A stretch of DNA of 64,000 nt from Aliiruegeria haliotis (lineage in GTDB: Bacteria > Pseudomonadota > Alphaproteobacteria > Rhodobacterales > Rhodobacteraceae). The DNA lies in contig NZ_PVTD01000002.1 in the NCBI RefSeq assembly GCF_003003255.1, positions 558,001 to 622,000 of the forward strand, read 5' to 3'. The notes under the pieces were generated by a model. It was not told where the DNA came from, ran no database searches, and worked only from the letters and a program-made list of their open reading frames with translations. Made by a program: the position numbers and the translations under genes. This document shows, in pieces, positions 18,691 through 27,608 of this stretch (position 1 is its first letter; each line of letters starts with the position of its first letter).

Positions 18691-19036
18691 CCAGGGAGCG
18701 TCGCAGGCCCGGTGCGGAGGATCAACCCGGTGTTGCGTCCGCTGTCGCGCACCGCACGGTGGACCGACCCAAAGCGCAACACCCGGCAGCACGGGGTAAT
18801 GTGTCCGTGCAACGGGGCGCGGTGAAACTGCAGTTGGCTCCTGACCGATCCGCGTCCCGTTTGCCCGTCCGCCTCCCCCGGATGCAGATGCTCGGCCCGC
18901 GGCTGCCCGCGAGACACCGCTGCCGGAATGCCCTCAGCCTGTCCGGGCGTATCCTCCGTGCCTTTTTTCAGGGCCCTTGGGATCGCGAGATCGGGCTGCC
19001 GCGTTGGCTGCGAACGCTCGATCAGACCAGAGGACC
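18691..19036. other. Intergenic region between the zinc finger gene and thyX
   Basis: This 346-base stretch follows thyX and precedes the zinc finger gene on the same strand. Open frames crossing it have no recognisable domain. A short T-run at about 18961-18966 on the plus strand lacks a convincing stem. I see no RNA gene. Confidence 0.4.
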
Positions 19037-19942
19037 TCAGGCGATCGTTGCCTCGAACTCGCGCCATTCGCCCTTGGACATTCCGGACGTCTCCTGTGTG
19101 ACGTCTTCTCCCTTCAGCATCCGCCGCACGCAGTCCAGCGCCTTTGCCGAGAGGTTTACGCCACCCAGGCGATAATCCTCGAAGGCGCCGTAGGCCGCGG
19201 GCACCCAATCGGCAACGATATCGCAGATCGTCTCGGCATAGACGCGGATTTCGTATTGCGCATGCTCGTCCGCGCGTAGCCGCAGAAAGTGGAACAGGTT
19301 GTGCAGATCCACCTTCCAGTACCATTGGGTGTAGATATTGGCCGGCAGGTTCATCCGCGCCAATTCGCGCGCAAGGCCTTTCTGCCCCTCCTGGTTCAGC
19401 ATCGCCTCGTAATTGTCATAGCTCCGGCCAGCATCCGTTTTCAGGATCTCGAGAACCCGCGCAGCTTCGTCTCCGGTCAAAACCTCGCCCCGGCCCTGGT
19501 TGTTCACCGTCGATTGCGCCGCAAGGTTTTCCGGCGCCGGAATATAGAACTCACGATCCAATATCGAATAGCGCGCCGAATACTCGTTCACATTCGCCGT
19601 GCGGTGACGGATCCATTGCCGTGCAACGAAGACAGGCAGCTTCACATGCAGCTTTACTTCGCACATCTCGAAGGGGGTGGAATGCCAGTGCCGCATCAGG
19701 TAGCGGATCAACCCGCTGTCATCGCGGGACTTTTTCGTTCCCGCCCCGTAGGACACCCGCGCCGCCTGGACGATGGCCGCATCGTCGCCCATGTAGTCCA
19801 CCACCCGGACAAAGCCGTGATCAAGCACCTCGTGCGCGGTGTAGAGGTGCTTTTCCATCCCCGGGGACACGGCCCGAAGCGTGGATTGCGGAGAGGTTCG
19901 CAGGGTGGCGATTTCGGACTGTTGGTCGTCGGAGAGTGGCAT
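19037..19942 (-). CDS. thyX: FAD-dependent thymidylate synthase ThyX
   Basis: This 301-residue flavoprotein makes dTMP from dUMP with methylenetetrahydrofolate and NADPH. The diagnostic ThyX motif RHR-x7-S is seen as R112-H113-R114 to S122 ([11 protein letters not shown]), followed by the ARYS segment. Other conserved parts are the ARVSYG region near 61-66 and the substrate-binding region [18 protein letters not shown] near 207-224. The length fits the longer alphaproteobacterial ThyX. ThyX replaces ThyA in many alphaproteobacteria and allows growth without a classical dihydrofolate reductase. The gene stands alone on its strand, divergent from the surface lipoprotein gene. Confidence 0.97.
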   Translation of the reverse strand: MPLSDDQQSEIATLRTSPQSTLRAVSPGMEKHLYTAHEVLDHGFVRVVDYMGDDAAIVQAARVSYGAGTKKSRDDSGLIRYLMRHWHSTPFEMCEVKLHVKLPVFVARQWIRHRTANVNEYSARYSILDREFYIPAPENLAAQSTVNNQGRGEVLTGDEAARVLEILKTDAGRSYDNYEAMLNQEGQKGLARELARMNLPANIYTQWYWKVDLHNLFHFLRLRADEHAQYEIRVYAETICDIVADWVPAAYGAFEDYRLGGVNLSAKALDCVRRMLKGEDVTQETSGMSKGEWREFEATIA

Positions 19943-20140
19943 GAGGCGAATCCCTTGAGGTTCGGAACCGGTTGACTGGCACCGTATCTATGCTCCGCCC
20001 GGCAGGAAACCTCCATATCCGGTATGTTCGCAGAAGAGTCACAGGTTCACCTTTTTGCGAGGCCCCAAGGGGTTGACAGTTGACAGAATTGCGAGCGGTT
20101 GCGCACATTTGCACAAAACAAACCGAGGCAGAGCAGTCCA

Positions 20141-21247
20141 ATGACAAAGAATCTGGCGCTACTACTGGCGCTTCTCGGCATGCTTGCGGCATGCGGTGAC
20201 GGCAGTGGGTCGAACCCCGTCTACAACACCGGCGACGATACCGAAGACACCGATGACGGTGACGACGGCGACGATGGTGACGACGGCGATGACGGTGACG
20301 ACGGCGATGAGGACGATGGCGACGGCATCGGCGGCGACACCGACCTGCCGCCGGGCACGTCCAGCCCAACCCCCCAAAGCGCAATTGTCCGCTATGAGTC
20401 CAAAGCGGATGGAAACGGCAACGGCTACGCCCAGTCCATCTCCTACAACGCAAAGAACGATACGTTCAGCGTCGACAACCTCGCCTTCGACGGCGACAAT
20501 GTGTACCAGCGAGCGAGTATCGGCGGAAAGAAACTGGGCAGCCTCGGCCCCTTCGCCGTTTACGAGAACGACGCAGAGTTCCTTGATTCCGTTACCGGCA
20601 AACCCGTCGACCAGCTTGAGCACAAGGCCATCTATGGCGTCAGCAAGAGCGGAAACACCCGCTTTGCCCTCGTCCGCACCGGCGCCTACGTGGAATACGG
20701 CTTTGGTGGTTTCGTCTACCAGCGCGACGGCGGGGTAACGCTGCCGACAACGGGTCAGGCGATCTACTCGGGCGACTACGCAGGCCTGCGCGATCGCAAC
20801 GGCGCGGGCGGTATCGAGTATTCGACCGGCGACATGACGGTGAAGATCGACTTCGAGGACTTCAACAGCCCGACGGGTGTGCGCGGGTCGGTTTCCAACC
20901 GTGCAATCTTCGACACCAACGGCAACGACATCACCCAGGAGCTGGTGGATGCCATCAGCGACACGACCGGCTCCAGTGCCTCGTCGCTGCCGGTGCTGAA
21001 CTTCGTCGTCCAGGCTGGTGTGCTCGACAAGAACGGCGAACTGGCCGGGTCGATCAACTCCTATGTGGCGGGTTCCGGCGGCACCTCGGAAGTGTTCGAG
21101 AGCGGCAATTACTACGCGGTCATCGCCGACGGAAAGAACGGCAAGGCAGCCAACGAGATCGTCGGCGTGATCGTCGTCGAAGGTGAAGACCCCCGATTTG
21201 ATGGTGTGACCACACGTGAAACCGGCGGATTTATCGCAACCCGGTAA
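20141..21247 (+). CDS. Surface lipoprotein with TbpB-like beta-barrel domain, probable Slam substrate
   Basis: The protein has 368 residues. The ATG at 20141 gives an ideal lipoprotein signal with lipobox L-A-A-C (Cys18); an in-frame ATG 42 bases upstream would spoil it. After the Cys comes a flexible acidic linker of Asp-Asp-Gly repeats (about residues 31-60). The C-terminal half resembles the transferrin-binding-protein-like eight-stranded barrel, with the signature pattern A-I-Y-S-G-D-Y-A-G, a Gly-rich stretch, then MTVKIDFEDF and TGVRGSV. Lipoproteins with this barrel are often moved to the cell surface by Slam proteins, and the next gene is a Slam-like protein overlapping this one. The ligand cannot be told from sequence. 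Confidence 0.8.
   Translation: MTKNLALLLALLGMLAACGDGSGSNPVYNTGDDTEDTDDGDDGDDGDDGDDGDDGDEDDGDGIGGDTDLPPGTSSPTPQSAIVRYESKADGNGNGYAQSISYNAKNDTFSVDNLAFDGDNVYQRASIGGKKLGSLGPFAVYENDAEFLDSVTGKPVDQLEHKAIYGVSKSGNTRFALVRTGAYVEYGFGGFVYQRDGGVTLPTTGQAIYSGDYAGLRDRNGAGGIEYSTGDMTVKIDFEDFNSPTGVRGSVSNRAIFDTNGNDITQELVDAISDTTGSSASSLPVLNFVVQAGVLDKNGELAGSINSYVAGSGGTSEVFESGNYYAVIADGKNGKAANEIVGVIVVEGEDPRFDGVTTRETGGFIATR
20250..20330 (+). repeat. Low-complexity GAC/GGT/GGC repeat coding for an Asp-Gly linker
   Basis: Tandem near-identical units of the form GACGGTGAC/GACGGCGAC encode the DDG repeat linker of the surface lipoprotein. The array could change in copy number by slippage in multiples of three, changing the tether length without breaking the frame. 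Confidence 0.7.
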
Positions 21248-22634
21248 GCGCCCGGGCCGGCGCATTGCCCGGCCCTGGTTGCAGCTTCTGACGGGCGCTT
21301 CCCTGCTCTTGGGGAGCGCCTTTTCGGCATTTGCAGACACCGGACCACTCACGCTTTCCGTTGAGGAGATGCGGGCAGCGGCAACAGCCTCCCTGCAGGC
21401 ACGCAACCCGGAACAGGCACTCATGCTGACCGACGCGCTTATCGCCCGCGACCCCGGCGATGTGGAGGCTCTGGTGCTGAAGTCCCGTGCGCTGCGGGAC
21501 ATGGGCCGGTTTGACGAGGCCACCGACATTGCGCGCGAAGCCTATGGCAAGGCGGAGACCGATCAGGAAATCTTCGCCGCCGCGATGGTTCGCGCCCAGG
21601 CGCTGGCCTCCAACGGCGCGCGCACCCGGGCACAGCTCTGGCTCCGGATGGCCGGCCAGCATGCACCAAACGAGCAAGCTCGAGCTCAGGCCGTGCGCGA
21701 CTTTCGCTATGTCCGTAGCCGCAACAAGTGGTCCACGAGTCTTTCCTTTTCCGTGGCACCGAGTTCCAACGTTAACGACGGTTCGACCCATGACCGTATC
21801 AGCTTCGGCGGGTTGCAAGGTGTGGTGCTCAGCGGCGCGGCCCGCGCGCTGTCCGGCCTCGAGTTTTCGGCCGGGGCAACCACCGGATACCGCTTCTCGG
21901 AGGGCAAGAATCACTCGACTGAAGTGGGCCTGCACCTCTATCACGAGACCTACATCCTTTCCGATGAAGCCAAGGAAATCGCGCCGGACGCGAAGGGCAG
22001 CGATTTCGCCTACTCGTCCGTGGCTGTTGGTCTTCGTCACCAGTTCCGGCTCGACGACTGGAACACCCCGATGGAGCTTTCGGTGCTGACCGGACGCGGC
22101 TGGTACGGGGGCGAGGACTACTCGCGCTACACGCGGACCTCTGTCGCCAAGGCCTTCTTGCTCGGAAAGGGCAACATCTTGCGTGTGTCAGCGGGGGGAG
22201 AGACCTTCAACCGGGTCTGGGACGACGCAAGTTCCCATACGCTCCATACCAATGCGATCTGGCTGCGCGAGTTCGACAACGGCGCCGGGCTCAGGCTGTC
22301 CCTTGGCGTGCGTGACACGCGGTCCGATCTCGATTCGCTCGACTACCTGCGCAAGATCGGCGGCTTCGGCTATACGCTTCCCAAACCGGTGGGACCGGCG
22401 CTTGCAACTCTGATGCTCGACTTTGAAGAAAAAACCTACGAGGAGTACCCATTCGAAGTGGACGGGCGCGAGGATTTGCGAGCGACAGCGGGCGTGCGGT
22501 TCCTCTTCGAGCGGATGGACTACTATGGTTTCGTACCGACCGTCACCATCAGCCACGCCGAAAACCGCTCCACGTCCGATCGCTATGACACGGTGGAGAC
22601 GGGTGTGAAGGTCGGCTTCCTGTCGGCCTTCTGA
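21216..22634 (+). CDS. Slam-like (DUF560) surface lipoprotein assembly modifier
   Basis: This 472-residue outer membrane protein has a signal peptide (WLQLLTGASLLLGSAFSAFA), an N-terminal TPR-type helical domain at about residues 45-165 (repeats such as ALMLTDALIARDPGDVEALVLKS), and a C-terminal beta-barrel starting near 170. The barrel entry S-V-A-P-S-S-N-V-N is typical of DUF560/Slam proteins, and the chain ends in Phe as outer membrane barrels do. Slam proteins move lipoproteins with small barrels to the outer leaflet (also called type XI secretion). The GTG start lies 32 bases inside the end of the lipoprotein gene, so the two are translationally coupled, which supports a substrate-exporter pair. 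Family assignment is strong; the pairing is inference. Confidence 0.78.
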   Translation: MKPADLSQPGKRPGRRIARPWLQLLTGASLLLGSAFSAFADTGPLTLSVEEMRAAATASLQARNPEQALMLTDALIARDPGDVEALVLKSRALRDMGRFDEATDIAREAYGKAETDQEIFAAAMVRAQALASNGARTRAQLWLRMAGQHAPNEQARAQAVRDFRYVRSRNKWSTSLSFSVAPSSNVNDGSTHDRISFGGLQGVVLSGAARALSGLEFSAGATTGYRFSEGKNHSTEVGLHLYHETYILSDEAKEIAPDAKGSDFAYSSVAVGLRHQFRLDDWNTPMELSVLTGRGWYGGEDYSRYTRTSVAKAFLLGKGNILRVSAGGETFNRVWDDASSHTLHTNAIWLREFDNGAGLRLSLGVRDTRSDLDSLDYLRKIGGFGYTLPKPVGPALATLMLDFEEKTYEEYPFEVDGREDLRATAGVRFLFERMDYYGFVPTVTISHAENRSTSDRYDTVETGVKVGFLSAF

Positions 22635-22728
22635 GGTCACGGTAAACTCACGAGATTGGCAGCGCATTCCGATTCAGCTTCGAGTTGAAATGGGCTAGGC
22701 TCTCCAAGAGTATGAATGGGAGAGGTCG

Positions 22729-23157
22729 ATGGGACCCAAATATCTGCACACGATGGTCCGGGTGAAGGACCTGGAGGCCTCCATGGCCTTCTACCGGTTG
22801 CTCGGGCTGGAAGAGATCCGGCGCAGCGACAGTGAAGGCGGGCGTTTCTCGCTGATTTTCATGGCACCGCCGGACCAGCCCGAATGCCCAATTGAATTGA
22901 CGTTCAACTGGGATGGGGACGACGGATTGCCGTCGGACGGACGCCATTTCGGGCACCTCGCCTATGAGGTGGACGATATTTATGCGACGTGCCAGCACCT
23001 GATGGACAACGGTGTGACAATCAACCGGCCACCGCGCGACGGCCGCATGGCCTTTGTTCGATCGCCGGACAATATCTCTGTGGAACTGCTTCAGAAAGGC
23101 GAGGCGCAGGCGCCGGCCGAACCCTGGGCAAGCATGGAGAACACCGGTCACTGGTAG
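22729..23157 (+). CDS. gloA: Glyoxalase I (lactoylglutathione lyase)
   Basis: This 142-residue VOC-fold enzyme converts the hemithioacetal of methylglyoxal and glutathione into S-lactoylglutathione. All four metal ligands expected of bacterial GloA are in place: H7 (LHTMVRV), E56 (PIELTFNW), H76 (HFGHLAYEVDD) and E119 (SVELLQ). The length matches the short, Ni-dependent bacterial type. A ribosome site (GGGAGAGG) precedes the ATG. A methylglyoxal synthase gene (mgsA) lies elsewhere in the window, so both making and detoxifying methylglyoxal are encoded. The next gene overlaps this one. Confidence 0.93.
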   Translation: MGPKYLHTMVRVKDLEASMAFYRLLGLEEIRRSDSEGGRFSLIFMAPPDQPECPIELTFNWDGDDGLPSDGRHFGHLAYEVDDIYATCQHLMDNGVTINRPPRDGRMAFVRSPDNISVELLQKGEAQAPAEPWASMENTGHW

Positions 23158-23977
23158 GATCAGACGCGGGCTGGCCGCATGCGTTGCGGCCACTGCCCTG
23201 TTGCCGGCGCCTGTGGCCTCGGCGCAGGATGCCTGTCGGCTGGCCCTTCAGTTCGGGCTCGACGTTTCGGGCTCGGTCAGCGCCGCGGAGTACGATCTTC
23301 AGTTACAGGGGCTCGCCGCTGCACTAGAGGATGCCGAGGTTCGTGCGGCGCTGTTGGCCATGCCGCAGGTCCCGGTTGCCCTCTCGGCCTATGAGTGGAG
23401 TGGACGGGATGCGCAGCGGCTTCTTGCGGACTGGCAACTGATCCGCGACGAGGCCGACCTGTCCATGTTCGCCAATCAGGTTCGCGGAGCGACACGGGCC
23501 GTGATGGGCGTGAGTACTGGCCTCGGCACGGCGCTTCTCTACGGACAGGCGAGGTTCGCCAACGCGCCTGGCTGTTTGCGGCGTGTGATCGACATCTCCG
23601 GCGACGGCAAGAGCAATGACGGGCCGCGTCCGCAGGATGTTCCCGCGGACACACTTGACGGCACATTGGTGAACGCCCTGGTGATCGGGCCGGACCAGGC
23701 CAATGCCATCGGTGCGCAGGCGACAGCGATCACGGAACTCATCGCCTATTTCCAGGCCTACGTGATCCGCGGGCCGGAGGCTTTCGTGGAGGTCGCCGTG
23801 GGGTACGATGACTACGCGGCGGCCATGAAACGAAAGCTCCTGAAAGAGTTGGACGTTATCGTTCTCGGGCAGGCGAGGCCTCCGATGCGACCTTCGACAC
23901 CGGGAAAAGCGTCCGACAGGCACCCACCGCGTCATGAACGCTTCGTAGCTGGGCCGGTTCCCGTTTCCTCTCCCTGA
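23054..23977 (+). CDS. DUF1194 (VWA-like) exported protein
   Basis: The conserved part begins with a signal peptide (RRGLAACVAATALLPAPVASA) and then C-R-L-A-L-Q-F-G-L-D-V-S-G-S-V-S, a von Willebrand A type D-x-S-x-S metal site, as in DUF1194 proteins. A second motif, RRVIDISGDGKSNDG, matches the family. The start is a real problem. In this frame the only normal start codon before the signal peptide is a TTG at 23054, deep inside gloA, which would add about 37 odd Arg-rich residues. No ATG, GTG or TTG lies close to the signal peptide, so a rare codon near 23160 may be used. The last 30 residues (after ARPPMRP) look unlike the family and may reflect a late frameshift. Role unknown. Confidence 0.75.
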   Translation: MFDRRTISLWNCFRKARRRRRPNPGQAWRTPVTGRIRRGLAACVAATALLPAPVASAQDACRLALQFGLDVSGSVSAAEYDLQLQGLAAALEDAEVRAALLAMPQVPVALSAYEWSGRDAQRLLADWQLIRDEADLSMFANQVRGATRAVMGVSTGLGTALLYGQARFANAPGCLRRVIDISGDGKSNDGPRPQDVPADTLDGTLVNALVIGPDQANAIGAQATAITELIAYFQAYVIRGPEAFVEVAVGYDDYAAAMKRKLLKELDVIVLGQARPPMRPSTPGKASDRHPPRHERFVAGPVPVSSP

Positions 23978-24141
23978 TCGAAGAAGCGTTTGAAGCCTGT
24001 CGTCCGTGGGCCTCCGCCGCCGGACCACGGGCACGGGTTCGGGTTCGTCACCGCCTGCGTCCGGGAGCCCCCATCCCAGACGCAGCACGACGACAACCCG
24101 GCAAACGCGGCCCGGCTAAAATGGCCAGGTCGCGGCCGGGA

Positions 24142-24639
24142 TCAGTAGATGTAGCGGATCTGCTCACTCCAGTATCGCTCCAGACGTCGCAGTGAAGTGG
24201 TGATATCCTCCAACCCCTCGAATGTGATGATTTCCCGGTCGATCAGACCAGTCGCATGCCGCTCGAAAAGCTCCGAGACAATCGAGCGGATGTTGCGCCC
24301 CTTCTCCGTCAGGCGCACGCGCACGGCCCTCCGGTCGATCTCACATCGCTGGTGGTGCATGTAGTCCATCTCAACCAGTTTCTTGAGGTTGTAGGAGACG
24401 TTGGACCCCTGGTAGTAGCCGCGGGTCTTCAGCTCGCCGGCGGTGACTTCGTTGTCACCGATGTTGAACAGCAGCAGCGCCTGCACGGCGTTGATATCGA
24501 GAATTCCCACGCGTTCGAATTCATCCTTGATCACGTCCAGCAACAGACGATGCAGACGTTCCACCAAGGCAAGCGTTTCCAGGTAACCGGACATGATGCC
24601 ATGCCGTTCTCCGGGAAGGACGCTGCTGTGGATACTCAT
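24142..24639 (-). CDS. MarR-family winged-helix regulator, LdtR-like
   Basis: This 165-residue regulator has a winged-helix core: the INAVQALLLFNIGDNEVTAGEL helix-turn-helix region at about residues 48-70, the recognition helix GSNVSYNLKKLV, and the wing EIDRRAVRVRLTEKGR. The pattern closely resembles LdtR of Liberibacter and rhizobia, which controls cell-envelope and stress genes. A strong ribosome site (GGAGG) lies six bases before the ATG. No L,D-transpeptidase gene sits next to it here, so the target is elsewhere. The 395-base upstream region has an imperfect palindrome (TGCGCATGCA at about 24727-24736) that could be an operator. Confidence 0.8.
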   Translation of the reverse strand: MSIHSSVLPGERHGIMSGYLETLALVERLHRLLLDVIKDEFERVGILDINAVQALLLFNIGDNEVTAGELKTRGYYQGSNVSYNLKKLVEMDYMHHQRCEIDRRAVRVRLTEKGRNIRSIVSELFERHATGLIDREIITFEGLEDITTSLRRLERYWSEQIRYIY

Positions 24640-25034
24640 AATGGCCTCCGCCTTGGCTTCTTGCCTTTTGGTACGCGGAAAAGTCCCAACAACCCGTTAC
24701 GAAAGTTTCAGAAATTTGCAGGGAAGTGCGCATGCAAGTGCACACGGCCTTTTTGGACCATAACTACAAGGCACTACGCCCCACGGTGCGGATGAGAACT
24801 GCAGAGTCTTCGGGCCCGTCGGGCCCTGCCATGCCGCGAGCCTGCCGGTGCGCGCAAGCTTCCGACCGGTGTTGAAGGCCGATGGAAGCCGATCACGGTT
24901 GCGGGCTCGGCTGGTGTCCGGAGATGTCGCAGACCAGAATCTGCCTCGCGATTTCAACGCGATAAGCGACGCGTCTGGCTGCGCGGGCAAATACCGCGGC
25001 AGGCGACGGCTCCGGCCCTGCCGAGCGCTTCACT
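24640..25034. other. Intergenic region upstream of the LdtR-like gene
   Basis: This 395-base stretch lies between sdhE and the MarR-type gene, both on the minus strand. It should hold the promoter of the regulator, and TGCGCATGCA near 24727 is a possible binding site. Open frames crossing it look like noise. Confidence 0.4.
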
Positions 25035-25316
25035 TTACGAGCGCGCCGTGCCCCGAGAATGCGCATGATCGGAGATTCGCGCGAACAGGTCACCATATGG
25101 GGCAGGCACCGGATCCTGCCCGGTGATCCAGCGCAACATGTCCTGATCGTTCTCCGACAGCAACGCATCGTAGAGCGCAAGATCATCGTCGCTCAGATCT
25201 CCGAGGTGGTCATCAGAGAATTTTCCGAGCACAAGGTCCATTTCCTTGATACCGCGTCGCCAGGACCGCATGTGCAGCCGCTTCAGCCGGTTCTCGCGGC
25301 TCTCGTTGGGGTTCAT
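25035..25316 (-). CDS. sdhE: SdhE/SDHAF2 succinate dehydrogenase flavinylation factor
   Basis: This 93-residue DUF339-family protein helps attach FAD covalently to the flavoprotein subunit of succinate dehydrogenase. The family hallmark R-G-x-x-E is R21-G22-I-K-E25 in the stretch MRSWRRGIKEMDLVLG. The short length and all-helical composition (DLALYDALLSENDQDMLRWITG) fit. Its ATG overlaps the stop of the upstream HTH gene by four bases (ATGA), so the two are translated together. A methionine-specific start is clear. Confidence 0.93.
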   Translation of the reverse strand: MNPNESRENRLKRLHMRSWRRGIKEMDLVLGKFSDDHLGDLSDDDLALYDALLSENDQDMLRWITGQDPVPAPYGDLFARISDHAHSRGTARS

Positions 25317-25714
25317 TTCTCAGGGGCCTCCAGCAATGCGGTCCGGAGCCTCTTCTCGACCCGCGCCAACCTTTCGGCAGCGTCATCGACCTCGCTGCGG
25401 ATCTGCCGCATCTCCAGCAAGAGCAAACGGATCTCCGGCACCAGCGAGTCGGGTTCCTCGGACGGGGCTTCAAGCCCGTCGCCCTCTCCATTGAGCAGCC
25501 ATGTGAGCGACACGCCAAGGATGCCCGAGAGCATCTGCAACTTGTTCGCACGCGGTTCACTCAGGTCGTTTTCCCAGGCCCGGACGGTTTTGACCTTGAC
25601 CCCAAGGCGCTTTGCCAAACCGGGCTGATCCAGCCCGACCGCCTCACGTGCACCTGCGACGCGATCACCGAATGTCGCTGTTTCGGCACCAAACCAGTCT
25701 GAATTGTCTTCCAT
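25313..25714 (-). CDS. XRE-family HTH regulator
   Basis: This 133-residue protein has an N-terminal helix-turn-helix: FGDRVAGAREAVGLDQPGLAKRLGVKVKTVRAWENDLSEPR at about residues 15-55, the common Cro/C1 pattern. The C-terminal half is a probable coiled coil (EIRLLLLEMRQIRSEVDDAAERLARVEKRLRTALL), likely for dimerisation. The ATG at 25714 has GGAG six bases before it; another ATG at 25726 is a weaker choice. It overlaps sdhE by four bases. The targets are unknown; the coupling suggests a link to respiration or succinate dehydrogenase, but this is inference. Confidence 0.85.
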   Translation of the reverse strand: MEDNSDWFGAETATFGDRVAGAREAVGLDQPGLAKRLGVKVKTVRAWENDLSEPRANKLQMLSGILGVSLTWLLNGEGDGLEAPSEEPDSLVPEIRLLLLEMRQIRSEVDDAAERLARVEKRLRTALLEAPEK

Positions 25715-26268
25715 AGGGGTCTCCATGGGGTCGGTTAAACCTTGAATAGCCTCGGGTGCAAGCCCGGGATGTGCGCACTGCGTCCTTGTGACATTGGCCT
25801 GCACGCCCTCATCGGAAAGATCGCGATCACGACATGTCCACCAGCCGCGACCGGCCGAGCAAATTGCCCTGCCCCACCGCTCATTCAGCGTCGTATGTGC
25901 CACTTGGAACTGGGGCGTTCTGGTCGGGTTCCGACCCCCCGTCACCATGTCGCGACACGGCGAGCTTGATCCGGACTGCCGCATCTCCCGATGGACAGCT
26001 TCCAGGGGCGAAGGGCGACTCGTCCCGAACCTCTCCGCGCGCACCCCTGGGCAATTGACCCGCCGCCAAGATGCTCCGCCCTCATTTCGGGGGCCGGCAA
26101 TGCGCGAAGCGGCCGCCAAAGGCGCCGGGCATCAGCGAGCCTGCGCGAACGGGCCAACCAAGGGCCGTCAGTCGTTGGCGTCTCCAACGTGGCGCCAGTT
26201 CATGCGTAAACAGTCCTCTGCGCCTTGCGACGCTGGATCTCTGCAAGAAAAGGCATCAGGCGACGGCG
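25715..26268. other. Intergenic region between otnI and the HTH gene
   Basis: This 554-base stretch has several overlapping open frames but no convincing gene. Just past the otnI stop, the minus strand reads RLMPFLAEIQRRKAQRTVYA and then a stop (about 26203-26262), which looks like the end of a lost protein and fits the decay seen upstream of otnI. Confidence 0.4.
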
Positions 26269-27051
26269 CTATTGCCCCGGGCTGGCGTCCCTGTTCTGTT
26301 GGAACTTCAACCAGCCGAGGCCGTCGTCGGTGCTGCTGCGCGGCCTGTACTCGGCGCCGAGCGGGGCTGTGTATCCGAGCGCGTCAATATGGTCGAAGAT
26401 GTGGGTGTAGTTGACCTCGCCGCAATCGGGTTCGGTCCGGTCGGGGACGGAGGCGAACTGGATGTGGCCGATCACTGGCATCAGGTCGGTCAGCCGCCGG
26501 GTCAGATCGCCCTCCATGATCTGGAGGTGGTAGCAGTCGAACATCAGCTTCAGGCTCGGGTGGCCGATCTTGGCGATGATCCGGGCAGCTTGCGCAGAGG
26601 TTTTCAGGAAGTAGCCCGGCGCGTCGTGGTGGTTGAGCGGTTCGATCAGGATCGTGACGTCGTGGGGCGCTGCCCGGTCGCAGGCGTATTGCAGGTTCGA
26701 CAGGAAGACGCTCCGCGCTGAGGGCCCCTCTGCGACACCGGCCATGACATGAACGTTGGCGGCCCCGATGGCCACGGCATAGTCGATGGCCTGGTCGATG
26801 GCCGCACGCGCCTCCACTTCGCGCCCGGCCAATGCCGCGAGACCGTTTTCACCGGGTTTGCCACGGACGGTGTTCAGGCCCAGCATGGCAAGGCCGGTCT
26901 CCGCCAGCGCCGCCGCGACCTCTTCGGCCGGGATATCATAGGGCCAGTGACATTCCACGGCGTCAAACCCGGCCGCCTTCGCCGCACGGATTGCATCGGA
27001 CAGGGAAAGCTCGGTCCAGAGGAATCCGAGGTTGGCGGAGAAGCGGGTCAT
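26269..27051 (-). CDS. otnI: 2-oxo-tetronate isomerase (hydroxypyruvate isomerase family)
   Basis: This 260-residue TIM-barrel enzyme of the Hyi/OtnI family isomerises 2-oxo-tetronates in D-threonate, L-threonate or D-erythronate breakdown. Visible family parts are N-L-G-F-L-W-T-E at the start, AGFDAVECHWPYDIP, the ILIEPLNHHDAPGY metal-site strand (Glu about 142), FDCYHLQIMEGD (His about 177), and HIQFASVPDR. The frame is intact from end to end. It follows the broken otnC by one base, and the transporter genes upstream are also broken, so this is probably the last sound gene of a dying operon. Whether it is still transcribed is unknown. Confidence 0.88.
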   Translation of the reverse strand: MTRFSANLGFLWTELSLSDAIRAAKAAGFDAVECHWPYDIPAEEVAAALAETGLAMLGLNTVRGKPGENGLAALAGREVEARAAIDQAIDYAVAIGAANVHVMAGVAEGPSARSVFLSNLQYACDRAAPHDVTILIEPLNHHDAPGYFLKTSAQAARIIAKIGHPSLKLMFDCYHLQIMEGDLTRRLTDLMPVIGHIQFASVPDRTEPDCGEVNYTHIFDHIDALGYTAPLGAEYRPRSSTDDGLGWLKFQQNRDASPGQ

Positions 27052-27052
27052 C

Positions 27053-27602
27053 TCAATCGTCCCAATCTACATTGAACTTGCGCACCAGGCCCCCAATCTC
27101 GGCGTCGGTGAACAGCTTTGGGTCCAGGCCACGTGTCAGGATGGCGATTTTCGGGGTCTCTTCAAGCTCTTCCATCGCATAGCAGGCGGCCTCGATGTCC
27201 TTGCCAACGACCACCGGTCCGTGATGGGCCAGCACGACTGCGCTGCGCTTGCCCGCCAGCCCCGCCCATCGCCGGATCGCCCGGCATGAAATGGGGCAGC
27301 AGCTTCACCTTGCCGAGTTTCATGATGCCATAGGCGGTCAGCAGCGGGATCATGTTGTCTGGGTCGGTGTCCGGCAGCATCGACAGCGCGACCGAATGGG
27401 TCGAATGCAGGTGCACCACCGTGCCGGTCCGCGCTGGTCGGGTCTCGTAGAAGGTGGCGTGGAGTGCCACCTCTTTGGTGGGCTTGTCACCGTGGACACG
27501 GCGCTGGGCGCCATCACGCACCGAAAGCCGCGCCGGATCGACCCGGCCGAAGCAGCTCTCGGTTGGCGTAGCCAGCGGCCGCGCCGGGTGCCTGTTGTGC
27601 AT
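27053..27602 (-). pseudogene. otnC: Broken class II aldolase, 3-oxo-tetronate 4-phosphate decarboxylase (otnC)
   Basis: Two frames together give most of an OtnC-type class II aldolase. The first part has ATPTESCFGRVDPARLS, GDKPTKE, and the zinc-site HLHSTHS, ending at MPGDPAMG. The second part, in another frame, has GLAGKRSAVVLAHHGP, then EELEETPKIAIL, down to the stop at 27053. The switch lies near 27270-27285, where a few codons also appear to be missing. The first 40 or so residues of the family (glycine-rich GNISVR region) are absent, since the frame begins ATG-CAC-AAC only 10 residues before ATPTES. The lesions are too many for one sequencing error. Confidence 0.8.
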
Positions 27603-27608
27603 TTGGAG

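Noticed and set aside
20250-20330. Short tandem repeats as a possible CRISPR or regulatory array
   Set aside because: They are in-frame codons for an Asp-Gly linker without spacers.
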